Positions 46,922 through 59,700 of a DNA stretch of 64,000 nucleotides are shown here, piece by piece. The stretch's first letter is position 1, and every line of letters starts with the position of its first letter. The notes under the pieces are model-generated. The model saw only the letters and a program-made list of their open reading frames with translations, had not been told where the DNA came from and searched no databases. Position numbers and translations under genes: made by a program. This DNA comes from Lineus longissimus (lineage: Eukaryota > Nemertea > Pilidiophora > Heteronemertea > Lineidae), in NCBI RefSeq assembly GCF_910592395.1, contig NC_088325.1:2385501-2449500 (forward strand), read 5' to 3'.

Positions 46922-46967
46922 ATGGCAATCATACCACTCGTGACACTTTTACTTCTCAAGTTTGGAG
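46922..46967 (+). CDS. Gene E exon 1: signal peptide
   Basis: MAIIPLVTLLLLKFG (Phe to Leu), donor GTAAGT, phase 1. Confidence 0.85.
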
Positions 46968-49900
46968 GTAAGTTATACATTGCGAGCATTTTCGAACATC
47001 GTACGAATTCAGTAGGTACTAAATATGAAATTTGTTGACATACTAGTATATACAACAACTATGTATGCATAATAACTGCGCTACGGCATTGTGTATAACT
47101 GCAATTCCATTTTCCTCGACCATTAGTAAATACGAATGGCATCCCCCTTTAAAGCTGTGGTATTGTATTTGCCTGTGTTGCAAGGGCGGAACATATCGTG
47201 TTTCTAATCTAATTTCAGGTGCTCTCGGGTTGATGGCGGTAACGAATACCCTAAGTAATTCACGACCACGCCTCGGCGAAACGATAACGCTCAACTGTAC
47301 TGTGTCGGGTGGAGCCGGCAGCGTTCTCGGGTGGTACGTGTTCGCACATGATAGGGAAGAAACAATACATTTGTCGAACGATTGTTCTGTTGTTGCAATG
47401 GAGTATAAATCAAGATTAAGAAACACTAAATGTGATTCGAATGATGATAATTATAATCACATTTTTCAGTTAAGTAATGTTCAAATTTCGGACCGAGGGT
47501 CGTGGTACTGTCAGGCATTTGGCACAGCCCGCTGGACTTCGATAAGTAAGCTAGAATTGAATGTTTTAGGTAAGTTAAAAACAACATTTATCATATCAAA
47601 GCAGCACTCAAACTGTCCCTTACCTCACAGGCCTGACCCACCTGTCTACTATCTTTAGCCAGCCGGCACCTTCGCCTCACTTCCCATTGTTCTACTCTCT
47701 TATCAAATGGCTATGAAGCCTTATCTCCGTAACAGCAACTCCCAGGTCACAGCTTTCACGGGGGTCGATTTGCCAAAACTGGCAAGTACAAATAAATGTA
47801 ATGTCTTTGATCGTTCCTCTCGTGTCGTCCTCCTTAACTCAGGAACTAAAATCATCGAACACCTGTGTTACAATGTCCCAATATATTGGACTCATGTAGA
47901 AGTGCATCCTCGCATATAACGGACAGGTCTTTCAACGCCCAATTCAAAGTTTTCAAGTCTCAGATGACGTGGCCTTTATGGCCGCCCTCTTACGCTTTCT
48001 ATTAGGTTCTAGTAGGAATGATGAAGATGTTGATACGCCGACCAGTTGCCGACTACTGTCTCTTTCCTTGATTCCAGTTCCACCCCTCACCCCGACAGTC
48101 ACAAATCCATCGCCTGTCAAAGTTGGAAAAACTGCAAAGTTCACCTGCAATGCCGAAAATGAAAACGTCACGAAACCAGTAACGTACACGTGGACTAAAA
48201 ATGGCGACACTGTGTCACCAGGGACCATTGAACGTGGTGCCCTGCTTTTCTCGCCCGTCAAGAAGAGTGATGCCGGGAAATATGTCTGTGTCGCGAAGAA
48301 TGATGCTGGATCTATGACAAGCATTGAACAGGATTTCGTTGTATACTGTGAGTAATCTTTGTGTATTCTCGGTCGTTAGGTGTATTTGCCGCATACCTCG
48401 CAGTAAATTCAGGCCTACACAAAGACACGGTCAATTGTCTCTAAAAGAAGTCAACAAGGCCTAAATTCCCATTGTTCTTCTGTCTTATCAATGGGTTATC
48501 AGGGCAAATCTTGTTATCGTCGACCTCCATGAAACACCTTACAGGGTGTCGATAAGCCTAAACCAGCAAGGCATTCAACGTAATGATAGGATTGGCTACA
48601 GGCAATTTAAAGGACGATTGGTATTATTAAGGCCAATATTATCAAGCTGTCGGCTGCCCAGTCACCTCTTATTCTACATAAGTAGATTCCATAAAAGAAT
48701 TGCATAAAAAAGGAAAAATTCAAAATCTGACTGAATTATCACGCTTTTCCGATGTTGACTCCGATTTGACCCTAGTTAGCTCTCCATGCGTCGACCCTTC
48801 CCATGTGGAACGATACACGAGTAAGGCGCTTCCTGGAGCCGTGGATCTACCCTGTGACGACTTGGTGTAGATATAGTTTTTTTCCGACGTCACGCTGATA
48901 ACCCCGCTATATGCGGCGATAGTGGAAATGACGCGGCGTCGTAATAGCGGGGTAACGTTTTTTGTTGAAGGCAGTGATTTTGAATGGAGACATAGTATGG
49001 ACATTCTTGCCCCTGTTCTATTATGTACGCGTGACTTCTTCGAATATGCCTTCAATGGAAATTGCTAAAGGGCTACGCCGTTTGTAATTACTTGTGGTCC
49101 AGTTAAATAGAAATCCACTAATACACAATGCCGTAGTGCAGTTATTGTGAATACAAATTTGTTGAAACTTGGTATTCATATTATTTGTATATCTGTCTAC
49201 ACCACGGCAATGTTGAATTTACATTCAGTATGTATTTTCGCAATTGGACAATTTTTTTAATTCAATTACAAAATTCAAAATTTTTAACGAACGGCGTAGG
49301 CCTTTAAGGGGTCGCTGCGACTTTTTCAAACAGGATTATTGAAAAGTCATTGAACTGCAATAAACAACGGTGTAACCATAAGCCTGCCTGAAATGTACAT
49401 GCCATGTCCGAAACTGCCTCACAACACAGGGTGATGATATAGGTGGCGGCGCGTGGTGGCAAGTAAATGCATTATCCTCCTGGCCAGGTTAATACCACGC
49501 CCAAGTTGACCTTTTAAGAAAAGCTGATTCAGAACATATTAGGCGTAGCCAGGGTTTCTGAGGAAATGTCATTTTCGAAGATGCTAGGAATTTTACGCCG
49601 TACGTCACTTTTAGAGATGACTTTTGGCCGGAGGTTTTTTTTAGTCAATTGCACTTTTTCCCCGAAAGTACTCCCGACGAGTAACTACATGTACATCAAT
49701 TTTCAGTTCCCCACAAGGTTGAAGTCAAAACCAACAAGATTACTGTAAATGAAAATGAATTCGTGCGGTTTGAATGTGCTACCAGCGGCGGCAACCCAGA
49801 GCGCGTCGAGCGGTACCAGTGGCTCTGGATGAAGAGCGGCTCCAACGCGGAGCTGTTCATCCAGGACACCGCGACCAGCAGGCAGAATGGAAAGTTCTTA

Positions 49901-52900
49901 GAGTTCGCGCGTATAACGTACGATAGGAGTGGGACATACTCCTGTGAGGCTTGGAACCTTGGTGGGATGGGAAAGGCGTCGATTGACCTCAATGTACAAT
50001 GTAAGTTTGTTCCTGCATTCTTTGTAAGATCTGCTAAGATTTGCACCAACTTGAAACACAAGTGGTGACTGTTAGTTACGACACGTACCTCGACTTTTTT
50101 CCGTCCCAATGTATACGCTACCAGAGAACTACATACATGCCATACTCGACCTCACTGAACTGGACATCTTGTACCGAATATCCACACAGACATCCTCATG
50201 AAATTCCTTTCCATGTACTATCTGAACCATTATGAATACAATTACGAAGAGTGGTATCAAACATGTCAAATAGCTTACATGTACTGTCAAAGTGAAAACA
50301 TTATATCATATCCAGGAGTATACCAAGCTTGGTCGGTATTACGTAGAAGGAAGAGAAGGAAGATCTCCTAAACAGGGACTAAAAAGTAGGAACTTTGTGA
50401 TTTTCATTACACAATCTCCCCCTAATGAATTGTGCAGTGCATCATGCATTGCCCTCTGAACACTTTCTTTTCACCCACAGACTCTCCAAGAATAGACCCA
50501 GATGTGAAAATGAAGTATGACGTGGTAGGCGAGATGGGCAAGGAGGCATCATTCGAACTGTTCATCATCGCCAATCCGACTCCGGACACAACCGGTTACA
50601 ACTGGTCCAAAGATGGCGACATCCTGTTGAACTCATCGGGAAAATATGAAATTATTTCTGGGCCCAGGTCGAGCAAGTTGATAATCAGAAACGTCAAATC
50701 CTCCGATTATGCGAACTACACATGTTCTGTGAAAACGAATGGATTTCAAGTGAAGGTCTTCAAGTTTAGGCTTATCAAAGCAGGTGAGTTCTATTGAGCT
50801 GTGGGTGGATTCCCCACGAAGCTGGGTATACTCAGTTTTACCCAACCGAAACACGCTGTGAAATATGGAAGAAAGCTGTAACTTAAACATGCGGAGAAGG
50901 TCTGAATGAGTTCTGAAGATTGGAACACGTTCAGGGGCCGACCCTAGTGTCTATTTTTGCACACACCTCGCTTAATATTGGTTGTTTGGACGAGAGACCA
51001 AGTGGAAACGTGTGGCCAAAGGAAGCTGTTTTTCTTGCCCAAAAGCAGTCAATATGACACGCCCCAAACTGGCAGCGACTGAAAAAAATATCCAACCACT
51101 CCCATCTGTCTCAGGCCTGGGAAATAAGGGGGCAATTTTTAAGATGTCACCCGTTAAAGTGAGTATTTGCCATTGCACTAATAAAAACATCCTTAGACAC
51201 AGGTCACGACCGTCAGTTACGTAACGTACCTTGATCGGCTTTTTCGTCGGGAAGTTTTCGCTAGTAGAGAAATCTAAGTACGTACTGTGTTCCAAAACCA
51301 TTCATGAGAAGACATAGGAATTTTTTGCTGCAATCCTATAGTTTACATAAAACTTCTTACATATCGTTGTTGGGACTTTTTCCTTCACAGTTGTTGTTGG
51401 TGTTGGCGGTCTGGTTGGAGTCGGAGTTGGAGCTGCAGTCATTGTAGCGATAGCCAGCGTCGGTTTGGCAGTTTTTCTACGGTAAGCTATCTATTAATAA
51501 AGTCGGATACAGAGGCCTGTGGGTGTAACGGTATATTCGCTACATAAAGGACATTTGCCAGATTTGCCAGTACCACCTAGGGTAGAGAATATTAACTATC
51601 TGTACAATAGGTCTTGGCGGTAAAAGACGCCAAACAATGGTTCCAGATGTAGTGGTGGCATATTCCTGCTAGCACCCTCGAGAGAGTTTTCACAAACCCA
51701 CGAATGTCAATGCAAACGCATGCCATTGTCATGGGGAGGACGAAAAATGGGATAGGCGTTCACGCGTAGCGTTGCGGGGATTTGCGAAAACATTCTATTG
51801 TTTCGCGTCGTTCACCGCGAATATCTATTGTAGGCGGATTATTTCTCTACTCAAAGTACAGGCGTATCTGCCAAAGGGCCCATTATGCTGTAGCTGAAGG
51901 ACATGTTTTAGGCATCACGCATTCATCGAAAAACGTCTTGACCGACTTGCTATATATTACTATAATGTGATTTGTAACCACTTTGAAAATACATGTACCG
52001 TCTGCTTGAGGGGAACGACATACGCCTCGTACAGTAATATTTGAAATACAACCGCGACTATGGGGTCTTCAACAGTATGGACACTTTTTGCCTCCAGTGT
52101 ACTCGTCACAAAATTTAAAAAGGCTTTAGATATATAGCACTAATGCATTAATTGATTGATTGATTCCTAAGTCCGGCTGGCCCTAGGCTGTACCGCCTTG
52201 GAAGCTCGTCAGCTGTGATATCTGATATCTGATTTTGATTTTAGCTAATTTAAAGCGGAGTTTCCCGAAGGAGTTCCCGTTCTAAAGAGAACTCGGCGTC
52301 GCAGGCGTAATATGACCTAATGAATGGCGGGTAATACCGACGTCACCTTACAAGCGATGGCGTCGGTATATGAACTCGACCCGCCAAAGGAAATTTGTCA
52401 GATCTAGTAAAACTGTTTTTATTTCCGTAGGAAACGTGCACTGATACGTCAGAGAAAGAGGCAGAGTAAACAACCCGCAAATGACACTGCAGATTACGAT
52501 GATACGAGGGTTGTATTCACAACACCCGGAGATATTTCTGTATATGACGATATCGGAGGTGATGAGTACGAAAGTTCTGCTTCTCACCCCGAAAGCGCGG
52601 CCGGCCAAAACCCCGCAGAGCCCAGGATTACGGGGCACCACGTTCCAGAACATGGAGTCCTTGGGGATGTGCCTGCGACCTCAGATGAGGACGAGGCTGC
52701 TTACGACTATGTGCAAAATTACACCTTGAAGCTACATGAATGTGTTTTAGGTCAGAACACGATTCCTGCTCCTAAGGTGAATTGGGCGGATCCTGAGTAT
52801 ACCGTCCAGTACGAACTCATGCAAAGGAGGCCAGAGTCAATATACACATATAACGACTTACCAATCCTCTCACAGGGACCGCCAGACCGAAGCAAGGCCA

Positions 52901-53073
52901 AGTGTGATTCGAGACAAGTCGATGGAGCCGAAAATTTGACTCCAACTCGCTCGAGTGACAATGCGTCTCACGTTAAAGAGTCACCATATGCACATCTAGA
53001 GCCAATGGAAACGATACAGTATTTAGATTTCAGTCAGCTGAGTCCGGAACAATTGATCGAGGTCGATTTATAA
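46922..53073 (+). CDS. Gene E: Ig-superfamily membrane receptor, SP-V-I-Ig3-Ig4-TM-tail
   Basis: Exons: 46922-46967, 47219-47569, 48078-48347, 49707-50000, 50481-50783, 51391-51481, 52431-53073; 1998 bases, 665 residues, same length and layout as gene B and open throughout. It is the closest relative of B: same CDR3-like loop (QAFGTARWTSIS), no 485-bp element in intron 1, uncharged TM, all tail tyrosine motifs. The I-set exon has ENENV and IERG, as in gene A and F, rather than B's IEPG. In intron 3 it preserves the empty site of the foldback element of gene C. Confidence 0.88.
47219..47569 (+). CDS. Gene E exon 2: V-type Ig domain
   Basis: 351 bases; differs from B at AMEY, SRLRNT and GTARW. 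Confidence 0.9.
48078..48347 (+). CDS. Gene E exon 3: I-set Ig domain
   Basis: 270 bases, VPPLTPTVTNPSP to QDFVVY; KFTCNAENENV, YTWTKNG, KYVCVAKN. Confidence 0.9.
49067..49305. mobile_element. MITE in gene E intron 3 (uninterrupted)
   Basis: Third copy of the MITE at 14521; GTTGAATTTACATTCAG at about 49211 is the empty target of the foldback element in gene C. Confidence 0.75.
49707..50000 (+). CDS. Gene E exon 4: Ig3 domain
   Basis: 294 bases; ITVNENEF and KSGSNAEL, ends LNVQ. Confidence 0.9.
50481..50783 (+). CDS. Gene E exon 5: Ig4 domain
   Basis: 303 bases; DYANYTCSVKTNGF variant gives an N-glycosylation sequon NYT next to the F-strand Cys. No B-strand Cys. Confidence 0.88.
51391..51481 (+). 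CDS. Gene E exon 6: transmembrane segment
   Basis: 91 bases, residues as in gene B. Confidence 0.9.
52431..53073 (+). CDS. Gene E exon 7: cytoplasmic tail and stop
   Basis: 643 bases, stop TAA. Differs from B near the start (ALIRQRKRQSKQ); the acceptor tract has TATTTCCGTAG. Confidence 0.9.
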
Positions 53074-55206
53074 TTTTAAAGGAGGAACATGGCCGTGTTC
53101 GTTCGTGGTTGTGATGGCTGTGGTATTGAAACGACCAGGGTTTTTGTTCATCAAGATCATCTTCGTTTCTAATGACAACACTACCCCTGACTTCCCCAGG
53201 TTTTTATGTATGATCCAGTAGTTTTGTGTGTGATGATCATGCCTGAAAGTATAGTTTTCATTCAACTTGTTATGCTAACATTGTGAGAACCATCTTTGTT
53301 TACACATTTTAGATATCAATTGGTTCTGACCATTTGGAGCGTTTTGATTGGTTGAAAGTTTGCTACTCCAATTGTAATTTCCTGGAAGTTCTCACTCATG
53401 TTTTTGGGAGTAAAGATGAATTCAGCACATAATAGATAGATTATGTTATTAAAAGCCAGGTACCTTGGGTAATATCAATTGTAGGATGTATTGAGCATAT
53501 TTCTATAACCTTCTATGTAGTTAGGAAACTTTTATAGAGTGTTTTATCCGAGTCTTTCAACCACCTTTACTCTGGTAACATTGAGTTTGTACAAATTTCG
53601 TTTTCGCAATGCATTGTGGGTAAACATCTTATTTGCATGCTGCTATTTAAATGGCAGCACCACTTTATTTGATCAAATTGACTCACGCCGCGATTAGACG
53701 CGAATCCATCAACTTAATGACCATGCTGTGATGCCAAAAACCTTCTGCTGCGGATGTTCAACATGCAGCTAAAACTCCTGCGTATTTCTCCTGCTTACTA
53801 GCTCAGTGGATCACTGGGGAACCAGGATTGCACAGGTATTTAGAAATCGGTATCGAGTATCTTTCCTAATGGGGGTCGACTCACGTGCTTTCTTTCATGG
53901 AAACACTTTTCATAACTGGTGGTTGCTCACAGAGTTAGTCTGCAAAAGGGCCCAGTTCGTATCAAATTGCCTTAGATATTGTAGCGTTATACTCGCGTAT
54001 ATCACTCCAATGTTCCCAAAATTACAAAACCAAAGTTCATACTTTTTAGAGTCTTGCAATTAAGCTGCCATTTAAGTTCTTTGTTCTGCCATGCTGTTTT
54101 CGGGTCAAACTCCCTGTGCTTTGCACTTGTATCTCTACGTGTAATGTGATGATGTTATGATTGTGCCATGCTGTTTGATAATATGTATTCTCACCACTGT
54201 ATCTTTGAATGACCTTTATGTAACCGGGTGTGGGTGGGGTGTTTTCTTGAGGATAAATGTATATAATGACATTGAGTCTCGCTGTTAGTTCTTGGGCCCA
54301 GACTTTTGAATTTCATTGGAGTGATCTCTACTGGATTGTGCGCATTTAGAGGACCGTGCTCGTGATAATGTCAACACCAATTGCGAAGCTTGGAGATTTG
54401 CCAGCCTGTAGTGTCAGGCTGCGGTATGCGATGGCAAACAGGCGTGACATCAGAGTGACGTTAATTTATTTACGAAGATGCGTACATGTATATATATGTG
54501 TTACCAAAAGGCAACACTTTCAAAATGAAAGCAAAAGCTAAGTGATCTCTATGCGTGATTCGTCTGTTGTTACATTGTTCATTTGGCGACTTGCCGTCCC
54601 GCTGAAGCACATGATCATTGCAGCCATTGACATTTGGTAATTAATCTCTTTCGAGTTGGCCTATTCTAATGTCTGGCGTTGCATGCTTTTACACAACAGT
54701 TTTGAAAATGCTGTTATCATCACAGTAATTAATTCATTACCGAAGGGCTGAGATGACTGGTGTGATCATGGGGGAATTATATAAAGTGCTAAAAAGGCAC
54801 TGTCATGCTTGAATAACGACGTGGAAAGTTAGTTTTGTTGGTTTGTAAACATGATATTTGACACGTTTTGAAGGAACTCCTTTTCTTGATTTCCTAAGGT
54901 GGAATGACAGGTCTTGCAGGCAGTAAAACATGGCCAAATGTCGTCTCAAATTCTCACATACCGCAGAAAAATATCAATAACACAAGTATGTTAGCGGCAT
55001 TGGAAATGTTTAAAATTATAGAGCTGTCATGACTTTCCTCCTAGAAAGTTTCAAAAAAATTCCAGCATTGATTTTGTTTCAAATCGGGAAAAAATGTATA
55101 TACATGTACAAAGAATGTACAGCATAACTGGTACTTACAGGGCTCTGAGCGTGGCAAGATCTATAACATATAACATGAACCGCCTTTGTTCTATCTGCAT
55201 GAGTAA
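53074..55206. other. 3' UTR and spacer after gene E
   Basis: Conserved 3' flank, then spacer. From about 54050 it carries the GCAATTAAGCTGCC variant also found after gene F, unlike B, C and D. No coding signal. Confidence 0.5.
54778..54804 (+). promoter_or_regulatory. TATATAAA block with hairpin, upstream of gene F
   Basis: Same TATATAAAGTGCTAAAAAGG core as upstream of gene E. Confidence 0.3.
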
Positions 55207-55486
55207 GTGGAACCATGATTTCGGCGGATACCATTCGATAGAAGGGCATTTGTGTCACTCGTCCCCCGAATGTGGAACACTCTGCCGATAGGCTTAAAAA
55301 CTGCCAATAATATCGAAAGTTTTAAAACCTTACTCATCAAGACATTCCTCTTTGAACGACACTTCAATGTTTGACTATTTCTGAGCGGTGATGATCTCAT
55401 GATAAAAAAGTGACTTTTTTGTCAAGCACTTTTGAACTTTGGTCACTTCTCAGTTGAAAGGGCGCTGTATCAAATGTTATTTATCA
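55207..55486 (+). mobile_element. LINE 3' fragment upstream of gene F
   Basis: MWNTLPIGLKTANNI remnant and GGGCGCTGTATCAAATG tail, as in the other units. Confidence 0.75.
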
Positions 55487-55918
55487 TATGATATCTGTAC
55501 AATTCCATACCTTACAATGTACATGTACTCATTGATTGGCCAATTTGATACATAGATAATGCTCATTGCTATAATTTGATAATAAATAGTTACATAAGCT
55601 TTGAAATTGTCGGAGTTATTGCTCATCTATCATGTCCATTCCGTGGGAAGTATCGAAATTATATATAATAAGTGATCACGAGTTGAGAGTATATACATAA
55701 TTATAAACAATTCCTTGAAACGATATATCATTCGCCAGTCCAATCAAACATCAAACATCACATCATCTCATATTTAATTTCTATCACAGAAAGCTTTCTT
55801 CAAAAGACCATACAGATTTAATCTGACCATTTGCAATGTTCACGATCGGCGGGTTTTACCAGGCAGCCGGTCTCATCACGAGGAGGGCAATCTGATGACA
55901 TCTAGTTACAATATTTAA

Positions 55919-56595
55919 GCCATACCACCAAGAATCAGCGCGTTCAACGAAAAGCTATCCTATATCGCTAAAGTTCATCTGGATCAACGAAGCTTTATTC
56001 CATACCGCCAGGAGTCATCGAGTTCAACAAAGCTTTATTCCATACCGCCAGGAGTCATCGAGTTCAACAAAGCTTTATTCCATACCGCCAGGAGTCATCG
56101 AGTTCAACAAAGCTTTATTCCATACCGCCAGGAGCCATCGAGTTCAACAAAGCTTTATTCCATACCACCAGGAGTCAGCGGGTTCAACGAAGCTTTATTC
56201 CATACCACCAGGAGTCATCGTGTTCAACGAAGCTTTATTCCATACCACCAGGAGTCAGCGGGTTCAACAAAGCTTTATTCCATACCGCCAGGAGTCATCG
56301 AGTTCAACAAAGCTTTATTCCATACCGCCAGGAGTCATCGAGTTCAACAAAGCTTTATTCCATACCACCAGGAGTCAGCGGGTTCAACGAAGCTTTATTC
56401 CATACCACCAGGAGTCATCGTGTTCAACGAAGCTTTATTCCATACCACCAGGAGTCATCGGGTTCAACGAACATTTAAGCCATACCACCAAGAATCATTG
56501 CGTTCAACGAAAATCTATGTCACATCGGCCAAGAGGCATCGGGTTCAACGAAACTTTATGCCATACCACCAGGAGTCATCACGTTTAAACGGACT
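55919..56595 (+). repeat. Expanded 40-bp minisatellite upstream of gene F (about 17 units)
   Basis: Twice the length of the homologous arrays. Several units are identical (GTTCAACAAAGCTTTATTCC with ATACCGCCAGGAGTCATCGA), and multi-unit blocks recur, so expansion was recent and in blocks. The array is open in one frame by chance of its 40-bp period. Confidence 0.95.
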
Positions 56596-56707
56596 TCAAT
56601 CGGAGTAGAGAAAAATTATATTCGATATCAGGGTGGATATTGTGTACGCTTATTACTCTATGTTCGAAGTTAACGCCGAGCCATGTAGACATTTGATCGC
56701 AGTCTCA

Positions 56708-56753
56708 ATGGCAATCATACCACTCGTGACGCTTTTACTTTTCAAGTTCGGAG
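56708..56753 (+). CDS. Gene F exon 1: signal peptide
   Basis: MAIIPLVTLLLFKFG, donor GTAAGT, phase 1. Confidence 0.85.
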
Positions 56754-59700
56754 GTAAGTCACATTTTGCGAGCATTTTCGAACAACGTACGAATTCAGTA
56801 GGTACTAGATATGAAAATTTGTTGGCATACTAGAATAACTATGTATGCATAATAACTGCGCTACGGCATTGTGAATCGGCCCAACGACATATTAGCGAGT
56901 TTCCGCATCGCTTACGATTACGATTACGATTACGATTTGTGTTTGACGTCATCGATTTTTGGTGCTACGTCGTCCCCAGCGAAATCGTCGATGGTAATTT
57001 CGTCTCGTTCTTACGAGGATTCCGGCTGATCTTCGTAAGTCGAAAAACGATTACATGGATTAGCGACAAGCCTATTTTCCACGCTATATATACATATCAA
57101 ATTCAAGGTGAAATATTCATTGAAGAATACTTTAGAACATATCTGTCAAACATAGGAACTGCATTTAATTTGATCAACGGCGATTTTGATCATGTTTTAG
57201 CGCCGAGAAAAGTGCTGCCAGAGCATGAGAGCAGAGTATAGGGCCTATACTACAGTACACCAAGTCGTTGGTGTGAATGCAGAAACAAAATTTCTGGTTC
57301 ATGCCGGTTTTTAGAGTATTACGATTACGACTTTGAAATCGTAATCGTAATCGTAATCGTAAGCGATGCGGAAACTCCCTATTAATTTTCCTGGACCACC
57401 AGTAATTACGAACGGCGTCCCCCTTTAAAGATGTGGTATTGTATTTGCCTGTGTTGCAAGGGGAACATATCGTGTTTCTAATCTAATTTCAGGTGCTCTC
57501 GGGTTGATGGTGGTAACGAATACCCCAAGTAATTCACGACCACGCCTCGGCGAAACGATAACGCTCAACTGTACTGTGTCGGGTGGAGCCGGCAGTGTTC
57601 TCGGGTGGTACATGTTCGCACATGATACGGAAGAAACAATATATTTGTCGAACGATTGTTCCGTTGTTGCAAAGGAGTATAAATCAAGATTAACAAACAC
57701 TAAATGTGATTCGAGTGATGATAACTATAATCACATTTTTCAATTAAGTAATGTTCAAATTTCGGACCGAGGGTTGTGGTACTGTCAAGCCGTTGTCAAT
57801 ATCAACTGGGCTCGATCACGTAAGCTTGAATTGACTGTTTTAGGTAAGTTAAAAACAACACTTATCATATCAAAGCAGCACTCAAATTTGCCCTTACTTC
57901 AGTTAAAAAATAATTCAGGCCTGGCCCAATACGCGGCCTTCTGTCTTTAGCCAGCCGGCACCTTGGCCTCATTTCCCATTGTTCTCCTCTCATACAAAAG
58001 GGCTATCAGGCCAAATCTCCGTGACATCAACCCCCCCACGAGCCAGCTTTCACGGGGGTCGATTTGCTGAAACCACCCTCTTACGCTTTCTATTAGGCTC
58101 TAGTAGGAATGATGAAGATGTTGATAAGCCGTCCAGTTGCCGACTACTGTCTCTTTCCTTGATTCCAGTTCCACCCCTCACCCCGACAGTCACAAATCCA
58201 TCGCCTGTCAAAGTTGGAAAAACTGCAAAGTTCACCTGCAATGCCGAAAATGAAAACGTCACGAAACCAGTCACGTACACGTGGACTAAAAATGGCGACA
58301 CTGTGTCACCAGGGACCATTGAACGTGGTGCCCTGCTTTTCTCGCCCGTCAAGAAGAGTGATGCCGGGAAATATGTCTGTGTCGCAAAAAATGATGCTGG
58401 ATCTATGACAAGCATTGAACAGGATTTCAGCGTTGTATCCTGTGAGTATTCGTTGTGTATTCTCGGTCATTACGTCTGTTTGCCGCATACCTCGCAGTAA
58501 ATTCAGGCCTAGACAAATACACGGTCAATTGTCTCCAAACAAAGCCAACTTGGCCTGAATTCCCATCTTCTGTATTATCAAAAGGTTAGCAGGGCAATCA
58601 CTATCATCAACCTCAATATTTTGCAACCGTTTATGACGTTGTAAGATATCGCCACCTGGATAGCGGAAATGTCAGCAGTCTACCTAGCTCATTATACAGG
58701 GTGGTCCAGAACAAACGCAACCGGATACTTCCACTACCAATGGGTTAAAACCATTGTAACCAGTGGATGGGGAAATTTCTAGAAAAAGAATCCAAGATCG
58801 GGTCTCAGATTAGGGTTTCCGATTGTGCAGTGCATCATGCATTGCCCTCTGGACACTTTCTTTTCACCCACAGATTCTCCTGGGATAGACCCAGATGTGA
58901 AAATGAAGTATGACGTGGTAGGCGAGATTGGCAAGGAGGCATCATTCGAACTGTTCATCATCGCTGACCCGACTCCGGACACAACCGGTTACATCTGGTC
59001 CAAAGATGACGACATACTGTTGAACTCATCGCGAAAATATGAAATTATTTCTGGGCCCAGGTCGAGCAAGTTGATAATCAGAAACGTCAAATCCTCTGAT
59101 TATGGGAGCTACATGTGTTCTGTGAAAACGAGTGGATTTCAAGTGAAGGTCTTCAAGTTTAGGCTTATCAAAGCAGGTGAGTTCTATTGAGCTTTTGGTG
59201 GATTCCCCACGAAGCTGGGTATAGTCAATGTTACCCAACCGAAACACGCTGTGAAATATGGAGGAAAGCTGTAACTTAAACATGCGGAAAAGGTCTGAAT
59301 GAGTTCTGAAGATTGGAACACGTTCAGGGGCCGACCCTAGTGTCTATTTTTGCACACACCTCGCTTAATATTGGTTGTTTGGACGAGAGACCAAGTGGAA
59401 ACGTGTGGCCAAAGGAAGCTGTTTTTCTTGCCAAAAAGCAGTCAATATGACACGCTCAAAACTTGGTGCGTCTAAGAAAAATCGATATCCGACCACTCCC
59501 ATCTCAGGCGGGCCATTTTCAAGATGTCTCCCGTTAAAGTGAATTTTTCCCATTGCACCAACATAAAAATTCTTTTTGACAAAGGTCGCGATCGTCAGTT
59601 ACGTCACGTACCTTGATCGGCTTTTTGTCCCCAACGTTTCGGTAGCAGATAGAGAACTATGAATGCTGGAATGCACGTACGCAATGTGTTACAAAACCAC

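Noticed and set aside
53806-54063. 85-codon ORF MDHWGTRIAQVF repeated in spacers
   Set aside because: Starts at non-ATG codon in several units, is broken by frameshifts in B-D, and has no domain.
56220-56588. 122-codon ORF with repeated FHTTRSQRVQ text
   Set aside because: It is the 40-bp minisatellite read in frame; homologous arrays in other units are not open over the same length.
55919-56595. CRISPR-like array of 40-bp repeats
   Set aside because: Units are contiguous with no unique spacers, in an animal genome; it is a minisatellite.
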